Assembly (NCBI GenBank): GCA_030430495.1
Contig: JAUIKM010000007.1
Coordinates: 1-64,000, forward strand
Reading direction: 5' to 3'
Source of the DNA: a bacterium
GTDB taxonomy: Bacteria > Bacteroidota > Ignavibacteria > Kapaibacteriales > UBA7675
Length of the DNA stretch: 64,000 bases
Shown here one piece after another: positions 8,058-17,286 of this stretch. How positions within the stretch are numbered: position 1 is the stretch's first letter; each line of letters opens with the position of its first letter. The position numbers were made by a program, and so were the translations under genes. The notes under the pieces were generated by a model that was not told where the DNA came from, made no database searches, and saw nothing but the letters and a program-made list of their open reading frames with translations.

Positions 8058-9354
8058 GATTTTCAGGATTACCACCTTTGGCGAGAGCCACGGACCGGCG
8101 ATCGGCGTCCTGATCGACGGCGTTCAGTCCAATCTGCCCTTTGACCTCGAAATCGTTCAGCGCGAACTGGACAGGCGTCGCCCCGGGCAGAGCGACATCA
8201 CGACACAGCGCAATGAGGAAGACAGAGTTGAACTGCTTTCCGGCGTGTTTGAGGGCAAAACCACCGGTACGCCCATCTGCCTGCTGATTCGCAACCGCGA
8301 CCAACGTTCGCGCGACTACGGCAATCTGGCGACGGTCCTGCGTCCGGGCCACGCCGCGTTCTCCTGGCTGGCAAAATTCGGCATCTTTGACTATCGCGGC
8401 GGCGGGCGCGCCAGCGGCCGTGAGACGGCTACGCGCGTCGCGGCGGGGGCGGTCGCCCGCCAGTTTCTGCAGGCGCGCGGTATCGAGATTTCAGCCTGGA
8501 CACAGTCTGTCGGCGACATTTCAATCAGTGAATTCGACGAGTCTCAGATCGAGCAGAATGCCGTCCGCGCGCCGGATGCCGCCGCCGCGCAGCGCATGAT
8601 TGCCGCGGTGGAAGCCGCCCGCGATGCGGGCGATTCGCTCGGCGGCGTCATCGCAATCCGCGTGCGCGGCTTGCCTGCCGGACTGGGCGAGCCCGTCTTC
8701 GGCAAACTGGAAGCCGAAATGGCGCGCGCCTTCATGTCCATCGGAGCCGTCAAAGCGTTTGAAATCGGCAGCGGCGCGCGTGCCGCCGCGATGCGCGGCT
8801 CGGAGCACAACGACTCCTGGTACTTTGACGAGCAGTTGCGGCGCCCCGCAACGCGCAGCAACCACGCCGGCGGCGTCCTCGGTGGAATCTCCAACGGCGC
8901 GGACCTGGAGATGCGCATCGCCGTCAAGCCGCCGTCGTCCATCCGCCGCGAGCAGGAAACCATCGATCACCGCGGCAATTCCGTTCAGCTCAGTACCGGC
9001 GGACGTCACGATCCGTGTATATGCCCGCGCGTCGTTCCCGTCGCCGAAGCCATGGCCGCCCTGGTGCTCATCGATCTTGTGCTGCTGCAGGAGCGCCGCG
9101 ACAGCGAACATTCCGCCGCGGCCCTGCAGCGCAAAGTTGCCGGTATCGATCTGCAGATTGCGATGTTGACTGCCCAACGCCGGGCCCTCCTGGCCGGCGC
9201 TGCGGAACTTCCGCCGCCGGATCGGCTGCCGGATAGTGCCGCCGAAGAACTGCTGCGGTTGACGCCGCGTGAACGCGAAGCTCTCGCCGCTCTGCGCTCC
9301 GCAGCGTTTCCGGTTTCCGACAACCACAAACCCGCCAAAGAGGCCGGACTATGA
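8035..9354 (+). CDS. aroC: Chorismate synthase with an unusual C-terminal extension
   Basis: A 439-residue FMN-dependent enzyme converting EPSP to chorismate. The start at 8035 (MSANLLGEIFRITTFGESHG) restores the normal N-terminus. Signatures: FGESHG, RRRPGQSDI, LRPGHA, YRGGGRASGRET, DSLGGV, SNHAGGVLGGISNG and the C-terminal ICPRVVPVAEAMAALVLIDL. A typical enzyme ends about 10 residues after that point. Here some 80 further residues follow (about 360-439), predicted helical, beginning LQRKVAGIDLQIAMLTAQRR, which faintly recalls the first helix of AroQ chorismate mutases. The rest does not match that fold convincingly. It overlaps menF by four bases. Confidence 0.94.
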   Translation: MSANLLGEIFRITTFGESHGPAIGVLIDGVQSNLPFDLEIVQRELDRRRPGQSDITTQRNEEDRVELLSGVFEGKTTGTPICLLIRNRDQRSRDYGNLATVLRPGHAAFSWLAKFGIFDYRGGGRASGRETATRVAAGAVARQFLQARGIEISAWTQSVGDISISEFDESQIEQNAVRAPDAAAAQRMIAAVEAARDAGDSLGGVIAIRVRGLPAGLGEPVFGKLEAEMARAFMSIGAVKAFEIGSGARAAAMRGSEHNDSWYFDEQLRRPATRSNHAGGVLGGISNGADLEMRIAVKPPSSIRREQETIDHRGNSVQLSTGGRHDPCICPRVVPVAEAMAALVLIDLVLLQERRDSEHSAAALQRKVAGIDLQIAMLTAQRRALLAGAAELPPPDRLPDSAAEELLRLTPREREALAALRSAAFPVSDNHKPAKEAGL

Positions 9355-10760
9355 TCAATGCCATCGTCGATGCACTACAACGCGCGCGCCAGACCTTTAA
9401 CCCGCTGTCGATCGCGCCGGGGCAAGATCGCGTTATACGCGTTGAGGTGCCGGTCGATCCGCGCGACTGCCTCGAATGGCTTCGCGTTCAGAACCCCGTC
9501 GGAGAACTGCGGCGTCGATTTTTCTGGCAGGCGCGCGGAGCAAAATTTGCGGCGTCCGGCATCGGCGTGGCCGACGAAGTCGGCTGTGACGAACACGGGA
9601 AAGTCTCGGAGCTGTTTAAAACTATTCAGGCGCGGCTCGGCAACAAAGCCGGGCGCGCGCGCTACTACGGCGGTATGCGATTTGACCGCCAACGCCGCGC
9701 CGACGGCAATTGGCTGCCCTTCGGCCAGGCCGCCTTTGTGCTGCCGCGTTTTGAACTCAGCCGCCGCCGCGACAAAACGGTGTTCGCCTGGCAGGCGCTC
9801 GTCAATCGCGAAACGGATGCCGGACCTCTGTTTGATGAAGCGGCGCGTCTGTGCCGGCTGCTGACCGAACCGCCCGCCTGGAACGCGGAAACGCCCGCCA
9901 CGGGACAAAACGGCGCGGGTATTGAGATTGTCGGCCGTCGCGACGTGCCGGATCTGGCGGGGTGGACGCGCATGATCCAACGCGTTGTCGACGCCGTGTC
10001 GATCGAGGACGTTTCAAAAGTCGTGCTGGCGCGCTGCAGTTCGCTCTTCTGCGCCGCGCCGCCCGATCCGCTCGACATTGTGCGGAGCCTTCGCAATGTC
10101 GACCCGCAGACATATCTCTTTGTTTTCAGCCTGCAGGATCGCGCCTTTCTGGGAGCGCCGCCGGAACGGCTCTACAAACGCGCCGGTACGAGCATCGAAA
10201 CCGAGGCTCTGGCCGGGACGCGGCCGCGCGGCCGCGACGACACTGAAGACCGCATGTTCGGCGACGAACTGATGCACTCGGAAAAGGATCGTCACGAGCA
10301 CGCCGTCGTCTGGGAGCGCATCAGTCGCCAGTTGAAAATGCTCGGCGTCGACGTCGATGAACAGCGCGAAGTGCGCCTCATGCGACTGGCGCGCGTGCAG
10401 CACCTCTACAGCTTCGTCGATGGCCGCGTCAGCGGCACGGTCGGGGAGACGCACCTGCTCGAAGCGCTGCATCCCACGCCCGCCGTGGGCGGCGAGCCGC
10501 GCGGCATGGCGCGCGACATGATTGAAGAACTGGAAGACTTTGACCGCGGCTGGTATGCCGGACCAGTCGGCTGGGTGGCCAACGACGCCAGCGAGTTTGC
10601 CGTGGCGATCCGCTCGGCTCTGGCGCATGGCCCCGTGCTGCACTATTTCTCCGGCGCCGGCATCGTCGGCGCCTCCGATCCGGCGGCCGAGTGGAGCGAA
10701 ATTGAAACCAAGATGTCCGCTTTCCTGAGCGCGCTCGACGGCGGTCCGCACGGCCGCTGA
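9351..10760 (+). CDS. menF: Isochorismate synthase, menaquinone-specific
   Basis: A 469-residue chorismate-binding enzyme interconverting chorismate and isochorismate, the committed step to menaquinone. The N-terminal ~200 residues are divergent, as is usual. The catalytic domain has VSKVVLARCSSL (about 222-233), PERLYKRAG, EALAGTRPRG with the Mg-site threonine, LMHSEKDRHEHAVV (about 304-317), VQHLYS, LHPTPAVGGEPR and a closing GAGIVGASDP. The HPTPAVGG and GAGIV segments are the family's strongest landmarks. ATGA overlap with aroC couples chorismate production directly to its use. Salicylate or enterobactin-type isochorismate synthases are the alternative but the following men genes argue against them. 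Confidence 0.92.
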   Translation: MINAIVDALQRARQTFNPLSIAPGQDRVIRVEVPVDPRDCLEWLRVQNPVGELRRRFFWQARGAKFAASGIGVADEVGCDEHGKVSELFKTIQARLGNKAGRARYYGGMRFDRQRRADGNWLPFGQAAFVLPRFELSRRRDKTVFAWQALVNRETDAGPLFDEAARLCRLLTEPPAWNAETPATGQNGAGIEIVGRRDVPDLAGWTRMIQRVVDAVSIEDVSKVVLARCSSLFCAAPPDPLDIVRSLRNVDPQTYLFVFSLQDRAFLGAPPERLYKRAGTSIETEALAGTRPRGRDDTEDRMFGDELMHSEKDRHEHAVVWERISRQLKMLGVDVDEQREVRLMRLARVQHLYSFVDGRVSGTVGETHLLEALHPTPAVGGEPRGMARDMIEELEDFDRGWYAGPVGWVANDASEFAVAIRSALAHGPVLHYFSGAGIVGASDPAAEWSEIETKMSAFLSALDGGPHGR

Positions 10761-10780
10761 GACCCACGACTTCCATCCCG

Positions 10781-12649
10781 ATGACAAACATGAAAAAACA
10801 TCCCGAGCGAACGGACCAGGAGCAGGCAACAACGAACAATGGTAACAGTTCGGGTGATATTCCACCGGTCGCCGATGAGGCAATCGCGGCGGCGAACTTT
10901 CATCGCGGGCGGCTGATTGTCGATGAGCTGCTGCGCTGCGGCGTCGACTACTTTGTCGTCTCGCCGGGATCGCGATCCACGCCGCTGACGGCCGCCGTGG
11001 CCCGCAATCCCCGCGCCCGCAGTTTTATGGCGCTGGACGAACGCGCCGCCGCCTTCCACGCGCTGGGGTACGCGCGCGCGCGCAAGCGTGCCGCCGTGCT
11101 GCTGTGCACCTCGGGTTCGGCCCTGGCCAATTACTTTCCGGCCGTTGTTGAGGCGTTTAACGACCGCGTTCCGCTGATAATTCTGAGTGCCGACCGACCG
11201 CCGGAACTGCGCGGAACCGGCGCCAATCAGACCATGGATCAGGTGAAAATTTTCGGTGATTTTGCGCGCTGGTGGACGGAATTGCCCTGTCCGGACGGCA
11301 TGATGCCGGAAAGCTCCGTGCGCGGCGGCGTTGCTCAGCTGGAGTATCGCTCGCGCCGCCCGATCGCCGGGCCGGTGCAGATGAACTGCATGTTTCGCGA
11401 GCCGCTGCTGCCGGACTACGACGAAGCCGGTGATGTCGGTGAATTGTTTAACGGACAGGACGGCGCCGCGGACCGCGGGCCGGCGTTTCCCTCCACGCAA
11501 TACATCGCTCCGCTGATGATGCCGCCGCGCGAGGCCGCTGAGCCATTGGCTCTGCTGCTGCAGGGCGGGCAGCGCGGTATTCTCGTGATCGGTCGTTTGC
11601 CGGACGAACATGCTTTGCGGGCGGTTAAACAACTGGCGGATGTGTTAAACTGGCCGGTGTTTGCCGACGTGCGTTCGGCTGCGCGCCGCCGCGATCTGTT
11701 TGACCACTGCGTCGATTTCTACGATCGCCTGCTTGACAGCCCCGTAGCCGCGTCCGAGCTGCGCCCCGACGTGATCCTGCACCTCGGCGACCAGCTCTGT
11801 TCCAAGTCGTATATGCAGTGGACCGTGAACTATCCGCCGCAGCGTTATATCGCCGTCAAAGACCACCCGGAACGGCACGATCCGGCGCACCGCGTAACCC
11901 ATCGACTCGAAGTGGATATTGAACAGTTCTGTCGAGCCATGGCGCTGGAGTTGCGTCCGCGCGCCGCCGGCGACTGGACCAAAACGTGGCTGCGGTATTC
12001 GGAAGCCGTCAACCGGCAACTTCAACTGACATTCAAAGACGAAGAACAACTCAGCGAAGCCGCTGTTGCCAACATTGTTAACCGGCGCCTGCCCCAGGAT
12101 CACGCGCTCTGCCTGGCGAGCAGCATGCCGATCCGTTACTTTGACATGTATTGCGCCGATACAAGGGCGCGGGACGTCACGGCCAATCGCGGCGTGAGCG
12201 GCATAGACGGTACAATCGCTACCGCCGGCGGATACGGCGCCGGGGCGCGCTGCGGCGTCAGCCTCCTGATCGGCGATCTGGCGCTGATTCACGACCTCAA
12301 CTCACTGCTGCACCTGGGCGCTTTGCCGCAGCCCTTTATCATCGTCCTGTTAAACAACCAGGGCGGCGGGATATTTTCGCTGCTGCCCGTGGCAACCCAT
12401 GTGGATATGTTCGAGACCTTTTTCGGAACGCCGCATGCGGCGCAGTTTGACGGCGCGGCCGCTTTTGCCGGTGTAGACTACTTCCGCGTGGAACGAGCCG
12501 ACGAATTTGAGGATTGTTATCGATCGGCCGTGGAACGCAACCGCACCTGTTTAATTGAAGTGCGGACGAATCGCGCTGAAAATGCCGCGCAGATTAAACA
12601 ACTCAATGCCCGGATTCGCGCCATGTTCGCCGGGAGCCGCCGAGAATGA
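10781..12649 (+). CDS. menD: SEPHCHC synthase (2-succinyl-5-enolpyruvyl-6-hydroxy-3-cyclohexene-1-carboxylate synthase)
   Basis: A 622-residue thiamine-diphosphate enzyme adding the succinic semialdehyde unit from 2-oxoglutarate to isochorismate. It shows DYFVVSPGSRSTPLTAA (about 46-62), the catalytic glutamate region LDERAAAFHALGYAR (about 84-98), LLCTSGSALANYFPAVVEA, LILSADRPPELRGTGANQT and, near the C-terminus, the cofactor-binding NNQGGGIFSLLP. Residues 1-35 form a polar low-complexity N-terminal extension; an internal ATG at 10790 is also possible. It starts 20 bases after menF and overlaps menH by four. Confidence 0.94.
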   Translation: MTNMKKHPERTDQEQATTNNGNSSGDIPPVADEAIAAANFHRGRLIVDELLRCGVDYFVVSPGSRSTPLTAAVARNPRARSFMALDERAAAFHALGYARARKRAAVLLCTSGSALANYFPAVVEAFNDRVPLIILSADRPPELRGTGANQTMDQVKIFGDFARWWTELPCPDGMMPESSVRGGVAQLEYRSRRPIAGPVQMNCMFREPLLPDYDEAGDVGELFNGQDGAADRGPAFPSTQYIAPLMMPPREAAEPLALLLQGGQRGILVIGRLPDEHALRAVKQLADVLNWPVFADVRSAARRRDLFDHCVDFYDRLLDSPVAASELRPDVILHLGDQLCSKSYMQWTVNYPPQRYIAVKDHPERHDPAHRVTHRLEVDIEQFCRAMALELRPRAAGDWTKTWLRYSEAVNRQLQLTFKDEEQLSEAAVANIVNRRLPQDHALCLASSMPIRYFDMYCADTRARDVTANRGVSGIDGTIATAGGYGAGARCGVSLLIGDLALIHDLNSLLHLGALPQPFIIVLLNNQGGGIFSLLPVATHVDMFETFFGTPHAAQFDGAAAFAGVDYFRVERADEFEDCYRSAVERNRTCLIEVRTNRAENAAQIKQLNARIRAMFAGSRRE

Positions 12650-13470
12650 TCTTGCAGGCCGACATCCGTCCGGCGCAGTCGTCGAGCCTGCCGGCCCTGC
12701 TCCTGCTGCACGGTTTCATGGGCCTGGGACGCGATTGGGACGCGATCCGCGATGAGCTTGCGCCCGACATAACAACGATCGCGTTTGATCTGCCGGGGCA
12801 CGGCAATTCCGTCGCCAAAACGGCGGGAATAGACTCGGTGCGCGCCGCGGCCGATCTTGTGCATCGCAGCCTGCGCGCAGTGTACGAGGGGCCATATGTG
12901 CTCGCCGGCTACTCGATGGGCGGGCGTATTGCGCTCAACATGCCACTGGATGGAGACGACGCCCCGCGCGGTCTGGTCGCCGTCGGCGCTTCGCCCGGAA
13001 TTGAACATGAAGATGAACGCCTGCGCCGCCGCAGCTGGGACGACCAACAGGCCGCAAACATTGAGGATGATTTTGCGCGTTTTCTCGACCGCTGGTACGA
13101 CTTGCCGCTCTTTGCGCCGCTGCGCATCCACGCTGGATTTAAAGCAATGTTTGCCCGCCGAGCCGCGATGGACCGCGCCGGACTGGCCTGGGCGATGCGG
13201 ACGCTGGGAACGGGCAATATGCCGCCCGTCTGGGAAAAAATTGAGCACGAAAGTGGCGCTTTGAGCGTCCCCACGCTTTTTGTTGCGGGCGAACTGGACA
13301 GTAAATACAGCCAACTGCTGGTGCAAACAGCACAGCGCTGTCCCGCCGTTCGCACCCAGACAATTGCTCGCAGCGGACATGCCGTCCATCTGGAGCAGCC
13401 GCAATTGCTTGCCGCCGCCCTGCGCGGATTTTGTTTAACACTTGCACAAAGGACCGGGGAAGATGAGTAG
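12646..13470 (+). CDS. menH: Alpha/beta hydrolase, probable SHCHC synthase
   Basis: A 274-residue alpha/beta hydrolase. [14 protein letters not shown] (about 22-35) supplies the oxyanion hole, [12 protein letters not shown] (about 86-97) the nucleophilic serine, and [10 protein letters not shown] (about 244-253) the catalytic histidine. MenH eliminates pyruvate from SEPHCHC. The assignment comes from overlap with menD on one side and menB on the other, plus the GFMGLGRDW motif typical of MenH. An unrelated esterase is unlikely in this context. Confidence 0.87.
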   Translation: MILQADIRPAQSSSLPALLLLHGFMGLGRDWDAIRDELAPDITTIAFDLPGHGNSVAKTAGIDSVRAAADLVHRSLRAVYEGPYVLAGYSMGGRIALNMPLDGDDAPRGLVAVGASPGIEHEDERLRRRSWDDQQAANIEDDFARFLDRWYDLPLFAPLRIHAGFKAMFARRAAMDRAGLAWAMRTLGTGNMPPVWEKIEHESGALSVPTLFVAGELDSKYSQLLVQTAQRCPAVRTQTIARSGHAVHLEQPQLLAAALRGFCLTLAQRTGEDE

Positions 13471-14287
13471 TGTCGCGTGGCAATCTGCCGGAATGGAATT
13501 CACCGATATTCGATACGAAAAGGCCGAAGGCATCGCCAAAATCACGATTAACCGTCCCGAGGTGCGCAATGCCTTCCGCCCGCTGACGGTACGCGAGATG
13601 ATCTGGGCGCTGGACGACGCGCGCGACGATGCAAATATCGGCGTCATTATCCTGACCGGCGAGGGCGAAAAAGCGTTCTGTTCCGGCGGCGATCAGCGCA
13701 TCCGCGGCGATGCGGGATACCGCGACGACGGCGGCATTCACCGACTTAACGTCCTCGATTTTCAGCGTCAGATCCGCACCTGCCCCAAGCCGGTCATCGC
13801 GATGGTCGCCGGTTACGCCATCGGCGGCGGCCACGTCCTGCACGTCATGTGCGACCTGACGATTGCGGCGGACAATGCGATCTTCGGCCAGACCGGTCCG
13901 CGCGTCGGATCTTTTGACGGCGGCTACGGCTCATCGTATCTGGCGCGCATGGTCGGCCAGAAAAAAGCGCGCGAAATCTGGTTCCTCTGCCGCCAGTACA
14001 ACGCGCAGCAGGCGCTCGAAATGGGCATGGTCAACACGGTTGTGCCCTACGAACAGCTGGAAGCCGAAACCGTGCAATGGTGCCGCGAAATCCTGGCCAA
14101 CTCACCGCTGGCGATCCGTTGTTTAAAAGCCGCGCTCAACGCCGACTGCGACGGACAGGCCGGACTGCAGGAGCTTGCCGGCAATGCGACGATGTTGTTT
14201 TACATGACCGAGGAAGGCCAGGAGGGACGCAATGCGTTTAACGAAAAACGCAAGCCGGACTTCAGCAAATTCCCCAAACGACCCTGA
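13463..14287 (+). CDS. menB: 1,4-dihydroxy-2-naphthoyl-CoA synthase
   Basis: A 274-residue crotonase-fold enzyme closing the naphthoquinone ring. The ATG at 13463 has GGGGA upstream and overlaps the menH stop, so it is preferred over the TTG-proximal start 21 bases earlier. Diagnostic segments: [26 protein letters not shown] (oxyanion hole), [20 protein letters not shown], and the MenB-specific [20 protein letters not shown] and [15 protein letters not shown]. The C-terminal [13 protein letters not shown] helix that crosses to a neighbouring subunit is present. Residues 1-10 are extra relative to many homologues. Confidence 0.95.
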   Translation: MSSVAWQSAGMEFTDIRYEKAEGIAKITINRPEVRNAFRPLTVREMIWALDDARDDANIGVIILTGEGEKAFCSGGDQRIRGDAGYRDDGGIHRLNVLDFQRQIRTCPKPVIAMVAGYAIGGGHVLHVMCDLTIAADNAIFGQTGPRVGSFDGGYGSSYLARMVGQKKAREIWFLCRQYNAQQALEMGMVNTVVPYEQLEAETVQWCREILANSPLAIRCLKAALNADCDGQAGLQELAGNATMLFYMTEEGQEGRNAFNEKRKPDFSKFPKRP

Positions 14288-14316
14288 ATTGTTTAACTGT
14301 TAAACCGGCAACCGAC

Positions 14317-15441
14317 ATGAGCATTCGCGCTTACGGTTTGCAACTGCGGCGTTTTACTCTGCCGCTTGCCGCACCCGTGGCAATCGGGGACCGCATCCTG
14401 ACTGATCGTTCGGGCCTGCTCTTCTGTTTGTCGGCGGGTGAGAAGCGCGAAACCGCACAGTGGTTCTTCGGTGAGATTTCACCGTTGCCGGGAGTCCATC
14501 CGGAAGACCCGGCAACGGCGGAGCATCAGGCGCGGCAGATCATCGAGTCTTTTGACTCCGGTGAAATTCCGCGCGACGCGACCGAACTGTTAATTTTTTT
14601 GGAGACGCGTTTCACATCCGACACCTGCATGTCGGTGCGGAGCGGCGTGGAGGCGGCGTGCATTCAGGCCGCTGCGCATGCCGTGCGTTTGACTCCGGCG
14701 GAATTCCTGCGCGCCGACGCCGCCTCGGCCGTGCAGATAAACGCCCTGGTTCCGGCCGGCTCCGATGCGGCCGCCGCTGTTGAGGATCTGCGTGCTTTTT
14801 CGTCGATTAAACTCAAAGTCGGGCGCGACTCCATCGCCGCCGATGCGGCGCGCGTCCGCGCCCTGAGCGCCCGACTGCGACCCGGCGTGTATCTGCGCCT
14901 GGATGCCAATCGCTCCTGGTCGCTGGCCGAGGCCAATCGTTTTGCGGCCGAGGTGCGTAACTGTCCGATTGAATACATTGAAGAGCCGCTGGTCGATTCT
15001 TCGCAATTGCCGGAGTTTTTCCGGGCCACCGGTTTGCCGGTGGCCTACGACGAAAGTCTGCGCGGCCGCGACGCGGCGGGCATTCAGCTGTTTGACGGGC
15101 TGGCGGCTTTTGTGCTTAAACCACAGACCCTGGGCGGCTGGGGCGGGATAGCGCCTTTTCTGAAAAAAGCGCGCAGCCGCGGTGTACGCATCATTGTCAG
15201 CAGCGTGTACGAAAGCGGACTGGGACTGCATATGCTGGCGCAGTTTGCGGCCGCCGTCAACGCCGGTGAACAGACCGGCGCGGCCGCGGCGGGGCTTGAC
15301 ACCTGCCGCGCACTGGCGGCCGATATAATTGAACCCGCTTTCAGGCCGGGCGGTTTTCCGCTGAGCGTCGCAACGCATGAGATTGGCGCCCTGCGTCTGC
15401 GCAATGAACTCACCACAACCATCCTGACGCGCGATCTGTGA
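14317..15441 (+). CDS. menC: o-Succinylbenzoate synthase
   Basis: A 374-residue enolase-superfamily enzyme dehydrating SHCHC to o-succinylbenzoate. The catalytic lysine motif is SSIKLKVGRD (about 164-173), and the three metal ligands sit in RLDANRSWS (about 190-198), YIEEPLVD and YDESLRG. The second-side lysine is in FVLKPQTLGG. The N-terminal cap domain resembles MenC proteins, with EISPLPGVHPE. A 29-base gap separates it from menB, and its TGA overlaps the menE ATG (TGATG). Promiscuous N-acylamino-acid racemase activity exists in some relatives; the context favours menaquinone synthesis. Confidence 0.9.
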   Translation: MSIRAYGLQLRRFTLPLAAPVAIGDRILTDRSGLLFCLSAGEKRETAQWFFGEISPLPGVHPEDPATAEHQARQIIESFDSGEIPRDATELLIFLETRFTSDTCMSVRSGVEAACIQAAAHAVRLTPAEFLRADAASAVQINALVPAGSDAAAAVEDLRAFSSIKLKVGRDSIAADAARVRALSARLRPGVYLRLDANRSWSLAEANRFAAEVRNCPIEYIEEPLVDSSQLPEFFRATGLPVAYDESLRGRDAAGIQLFDGLAAFVLKPQTLGGWGGIAPFLKKARSRGVRIIVSSVYESGLGLHMLAQFAAAVNAGEQTGAAAAGLDTCRALAADIIEPAFRPGGFPLSVATHEIGALRLRNELTTTILTRDL

Positions 15442-16856
15442 TGAGCGCCGCGCCGCAGAGCGAATGGTCCGGCGCAGCCGCCTGGAAACCTGGCGCGCAC
15501 CTGCGCGAAATCGGGCGCGCACCCGCCCTGTATTTTGACGACAAATCCCTGACGTATTCCGATCTGTTTAAGTACGCCTGCGCACGCAGGCGCGCGCACG
15601 AGCGCGCCGCGCTGCCCGCAGCCGCAGTGCTGGCGCTGGACTGCCGCGATCCCTTGTCGGCTATCGTGGAAATGTGGGCGCTATGGCTGGGCGGCCGCTG
15701 CGCCGCGCCGCTCAGTGCGCGCTGGACGGCGGAGCAACGCGGCATTTTTGTTGAAATGATCGGTGCTGAAGCGGTCGTGAGTTCGGACGGAGAGTTTGTT
15801 CCGGGCCTGCGCCGGATGCCGCCGTTTGATCTGCGCACAGGATCAATTTCGGCGGACATTGACGATCCGGAGCTGGACACGACCATTCCCGCCACGATTG
15901 TGGCGACCTCGGGCAGCAGCGGCCGGCCCAAAGCCGCCAGGCACGCGGCGGCGCAGCACCTCTGGAGCGCGCTCGGAAGCGCCGCCAATATTCCGCTCGG
16001 GTCCGGCGACGTCTGTGCGCTGTCGCTGCCGCTCTATCACGTCGGCGGCCTGGCGATGCTCTGGCGCTGTTTTCTGGGCGGCGCGGCGCTGTTGGTCCGG
16101 CGCGGCGACGGCGACGCTTCCGGCCTGGCGCTGGACGGACGCGCAACCCATGTTTCGATGGTTCCGACGCAATTGTATCGGCTGCTGAAGCGCGGATTTG
16201 CGGAAGTGAATCCGGCCTGGAAAGCCGTTCTGCTGGGCGGCGACGCCGCGCCCGCCGCTCTGATTGAGCAGGCGACGGAGGCGGGTATTCCGCTGCACAC
16301 CACGTATGGCTGCACGGAAATGAGTTCGCAGGTGACAACGACGCGTCCCGGTGCGTCCGCCGCAGAGCTGAAGAGCGCCGGCGCGCTCCTGCCGCATCGC
16401 GAGCTTTCACTGGCCGCCGACGGTGAAATACTGCTGCGCGGCCGCACGCTTTTCAGCGGCTATCGACGCGCGAACGGCGCGCTCGACACCGCCCGCGATG
16501 CTGAGGGCTGGTATCATTCAGGCGACCTCGGGCGCCGGGACAAACAAGAAAATCTGCAGGTGATTGGAAGAAAAGACAACATGTTTGTCTGCGGGGGAGA
16601 AAACATCCAGCCGGAAACCATTGAGCGCGAGTTGTTAAACATCGCCGGAATTGTGCGCGCCGTCGTGATCGGAAGGGAAGATGCGGAGTACGGCAAACGC
16701 CCCTTCGCGTACGTGGAGAGTGAGGTGGAACTCAACGAGGACGCGCTCCGCGGCAGGCTGCGCGAACATCTGCCCGGGCTGTGGATTCCATCCGGTTTTG
16801 CAGCGCTGCCGGCGATGGGCAACAGCATGAAAATTGACAGACGCGCGCTGCAGTGA
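15441..16856 (+). CDS. menE: o-Succinylbenzoate-CoA ligase
   Basis: A 471-residue ANL-family adenylating enzyme activating o-succinylbenzoate with ATP and CoA. The phosphate loop is TSGSSGRPKAARH (about 154-166), followed by LPLYHVGGLAML, TTYGCTEMSSQVT (about 290-302), YHSGDLGRRD, GRKDNMFVCGGENIQPETIE and the catalytic lysine in GNSMKIDRRAL at the very end. A GTG at 15438 directly precedes the ATG and is an alternative start. It is the last gene of the array. No convincing terminator was found in the bases after its stop. menA and menG (ubiE) are not in the window. Confidence 0.92.
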   Translation: MSAAPQSEWSGAAAWKPGAHLREIGRAPALYFDDKSLTYSDLFKYACARRRAHERAALPAAAVLALDCRDPLSAIVEMWALWLGGRCAAPLSARWTAEQRGIFVEMIGAEAVVSSDGEFVPGLRRMPPFDLRTGSISADIDDPELDTTIPATIVATSGSSGRPKAARHAAAQHLWSALGSAANIPLGSGDVCALSLPLYHVGGLAMLWRCFLGGAALLVRRGDGDASGLALDGRATHVSMVPTQLYRLLKRGFAEVNPAWKAVLLGGDAAPAALIEQATEAGIPLHTTYGCTEMSSQVTTTRPGASAAELKSAGALLPHRELSLAADGEILLRGRTLFSGYRRANGALDTARDAEGWYHSGDLGRRDKQENLQVIGRKDNMFVCGGENIQPETIERELLNIAGIVRAVVIGREDAEYGKRPFAYVESEVELNEDALRGRLREHLPGLWIPSGFAALPAMGNSMKIDRRALQ

Positions 16857-17286
16857 AGTCGGAGCCTGATGTGTTTCGATATGCAAATACCTCGCCATTA
16901 TTGCACGCGCAGTTTTTGCAGGGCGGACGAGCGGACCTGCCGGACGCCGTATTACACAATCGCTGCACGGGTTGAACGGGGACAAGCCGGATTGCCTGGG
17001 TTTTCGCGTCGGAGAGCCGCCGCTGTTTGTATTTAACAGTGGATTGACTTATTATTTTGCGATCGTTTTACCAACGACACGTCGATGTCCGACACTTTTT
17101 TCGAGCCGGCGAAAACATCGTCGCGCGGCAGAGACGTAAAGCGGCAGGTCATGTGTCTCCACATATTGTGAATTCCGGGAGGCGGTTGGATAAATACAGG
17201 TAAAGGATTTTCACCATTTGCGACCAGAATGTCCGGCCGACGATTGATCCGGCCAGGATCGGTACACAGGGAACACGGGGGGTAAC
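16857..17286. other. 430-bp gap between menE and the kinase cluster
   Basis: No gene is supported here. TTGACTTATTATTTTG (17043-17058) is AT-rich in a GC-rich setting and combines a TTGACT with a near-match to the TAnnTTTG element, so it may hold the promoter of the downstream kinase. GGGGGG just before the GTG at 17287 can serve as ribosome-binding site. The reverse-strand reading frames lack coding character. Confidence 0.4.
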
